From Aquimarina brevivitae (GTDB lineage: Bacteria; Bacteroidota; Bacteroidia; Flavobacteriales; Flavobacteriaceae): DNA of 64,000 nt. Both the position numbers and the translations under genes were made by a program. Position 1 is the stretch's first letter, and every line of letters starts with the position of its first letter. The stretch covers positions 868,001-932,000 of the forward strand of contig NZ_SGXE01000002.1 of assembly GCF_004216895.1 (NCBI RefSeq), written 5' to 3'. Shown piece after piece: positions 63,449 through 64,000 of this stretch. The notes beneath the pieces were generated by a model. It did not search any database. It worked only from the letters and a program-made list of their open reading frames with translations, and was not told the DNA's origin.

Positions 63449-63462
63449 AAAACTTAAATAAG

Positions 63463-63487
63463 AAAAGCCTTAAAGAATAAGGCTTTT
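63463..63487 (-). terminator. Attenuator hairpin between GG-peptide and subtilase genes
   Basis: A perfect 10-bp stem (AAAAGCCTTA / TAAGGCTTTT) with a 5-base loop lies in the 61-bp gap between the two genes; only a short T run follows on the minus strand. The layout parallels the precursor-attenuator-enzyme order of the lanthipeptide locus. Confidence 0.65.
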
Positions 63488-63509
63488 AAGTATCAGTAAA
63501 ATTTAATTA

Positions 63510-63698
63510 CTATTGACCATTGTCTTCATATGTTTTAACCAGGCTGTCATCAGTTTGGCCACCGCCTCCACCACCTCCGCCATCAGTATCTGTAGTGGTA
63601 GTCATATTGTTAATACTGTTATTTCCTCCTTTAATTAAACTTAAGTTATTGAGTTTAGTGATTTGAAACTTTTCCAGTTTTAATTTGTTTGATTTCAT
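63510..63698 (-). CDS. GG-leader peptide precursor with a polyglycine core
   Basis: A 62-residue precursor. The leader KLKLEKFQITKLNNLSLIKGG ends in a classical double Gly, and resembles that of the 64-residue peptide at 39196 (KFQI shared). After it come NNSINNMTTTTDTDGGGGGGGG (an eight-glycine run) and QTDDSLVKTYEDNGQ. There is no Cys, so no lanthionine; Thr, Asp and Lys residues could serve ester or amide cross-links. It fits the GG-Bacteroidales precursor type (TIGR04149). A good promoter lies upstream and a subtilase downstream. The mature product and its role are unknown. Confidence 0.72.
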   Translation of the reverse strand: MKSNKLKLEKFQITKLNNLSLIKGGNNSINNMTTTTDTDGGGGGGGGQTDDSLVKTYEDNGQ

Positions 63699-63732
63699 TG
63701 AATAATGAGTTTTAGTGAATTCTAATTTTCAA

Positions 63733-63764
63733 CAAATATAGGATTGTGAAGATATTAAATACAA
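63733..63764 (-). promoter_or_regulatory. Bacteroidota-type promoter of the GG-peptide/subtilase unit
   Basis: On the minus strand TATATTTG (63733-63740) is an exact TAnnTTTG -7 element, and TTG (63762-63764) lies 21 bp upstream, the spacing expected for Bacteroidota sigma-A promoters. The predicted start is about 25-30 bases before the ATG. Confidence 0.6.
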
Positions 63765-63800
63765 TTGAATTAATCGATATTCTAGAATATCGATTAATAA

Positions 63801-64000
63801 TTATAGGTCTTCCTTTAGCTTTTTAATAAAGTAAGATGGGTATATGCCTGTTTTTTTAAAGAAGTGTTTTGAAAACACTTCAGCTGTATTAAATCCACAT
63901 TCTTCGGCTATGGCTTGAATCGTAAATTTGCGAAATGTACTATCATTTTGAATTTTCTTTAATGCATATTCAATTCTTAAGTCATTAAGGAATTTCGTGA
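63801..64000 (-). CDS. AraC-family regulator, C-terminal part (partial)
   Basis: The gene runs off the right edge; only the last ~65 codons are here. The translation includes FLNDLRIEYALKKIQNDS, FTIQAIAEECGFNTAEVFSK and HFFKKTGIYPSYFIKKLKED, the second half of an AraC/XylS HTH domain including the typical aromatic-Pro-Tyr end. The N-terminal domain type is not visible. It lies upstream of the GG-peptide unit in the same direction, so it might regulate it. Confidence 0.85.
   Translation of the reverse strand, partial: TKFLNDLRIEYALKKIQNDSTFRKFTIQAIAEECGFNTAEVFSKHFFKKTGIYPSYFIKKLKEDL

Overview
The window reads as chromosomal DNA of a low-GC flavobacterium (Bacteroidota, probably a marine Flavobacteriaceae; the genus cannot be fixed from sequence alone). 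The signs are lipoproteins with short signal peptides ending in SC, DUF4251/DUF4494/DUF4139 proteins, a UMF1-type transporter, a SusC-like carboxypeptidase-regulatory domain, KxGGL-type glycogen genes, and Bacteroidota-style promoters (-7 TAnnTTTG with TTG upstream). No rRNA, tRNA, CRISPR array, integrase or intact insertion sequence was seen.

Layout. 1-7.8 kb: a PAS-LuxR regulator, an S41 protease, a lipoprotein, an XRE-membrane regulator and a serine beta-lactamase-like hydrolase. They are separated by gene-poor DNA carrying several copies of an ATTATGTAAAATAG motif. 7.8-11.3 kb: a compact class II lanthipeptide locus, consisting of an NHLP-leader precursor, a hairpin attenuator, and a LanM of the three-cysteine (CCG, ProcM-like) zinc type, with no exporter beside it. 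11.4-15.2 kb: an M28 peptidase, a DUF4251 lipoprotein, two very small ORFs and a YceI protein. 15.2-22.4 kb: a tight nine-gene minus-strand operon in which a dedicated mini fatty-acid synthase (KS, ACP, dehydratase, YX6K reductase, phosphopantetheinyl transferase) accompanies a type III polyketide synthase, a methyltransferase and an FAD oxidoreductase. It presumably makes a modified alkyl-resorcinol or alkyl-pyrone lipid. 22.4-26.1 kb: envelope genes (OmpA lipoprotein, lipocalin, UMF1 transporter, M48 protease). 26.2-33.4 kb: the glycogen operon glgA-glgC-glgB followed by a GH31 glucosidase. 33.6-44.7 kb: housekeeping and stress genes (CPA1 antiporter, pirin, Hsp20, 4Fe-4S protein, DUF4494), a GG-leader peptide, a DUF4139 protein with an inserted SusC-like domain, and a 622-residue unknown.

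44.7-45.9 kb is a nest of 7- and 8-bp tandem repeats and palindromes. It runs into the 3' end of a stand-alone GIY-YIG nuclease gene, whose C-terminus is translated REP palindrome. 46.5-57.2 kb is a minus-strand restriction-modification island. A type I system (hsdR-hsdM-hsdS) is followed without a break by a membrane-anchored repeat protein, a possible DNA-glycosylase-like protein, a GIY-YIG/DUF4357 protein, an Nmad2 nucleotide-modification protein and two small unknowns. 57.3-64 kb: two secreted or outer-membrane proteins of unknown function, then a promoter - GG-leader peptide (with a Gly8 run) - attenuator - S8 subtilase unit, and the C-terminal end of an AraC regulator.

The strongest candidates for undescribed biology are the CCG-LanM/NHLP lanthipeptide, the pair of KFQI-leader peptides (39.2 and 63.6 kb) of which one is coupled to a subtilase, the accessory genes of the type I R-M island, and the type III PKS operon with its own fatty-acid machinery.
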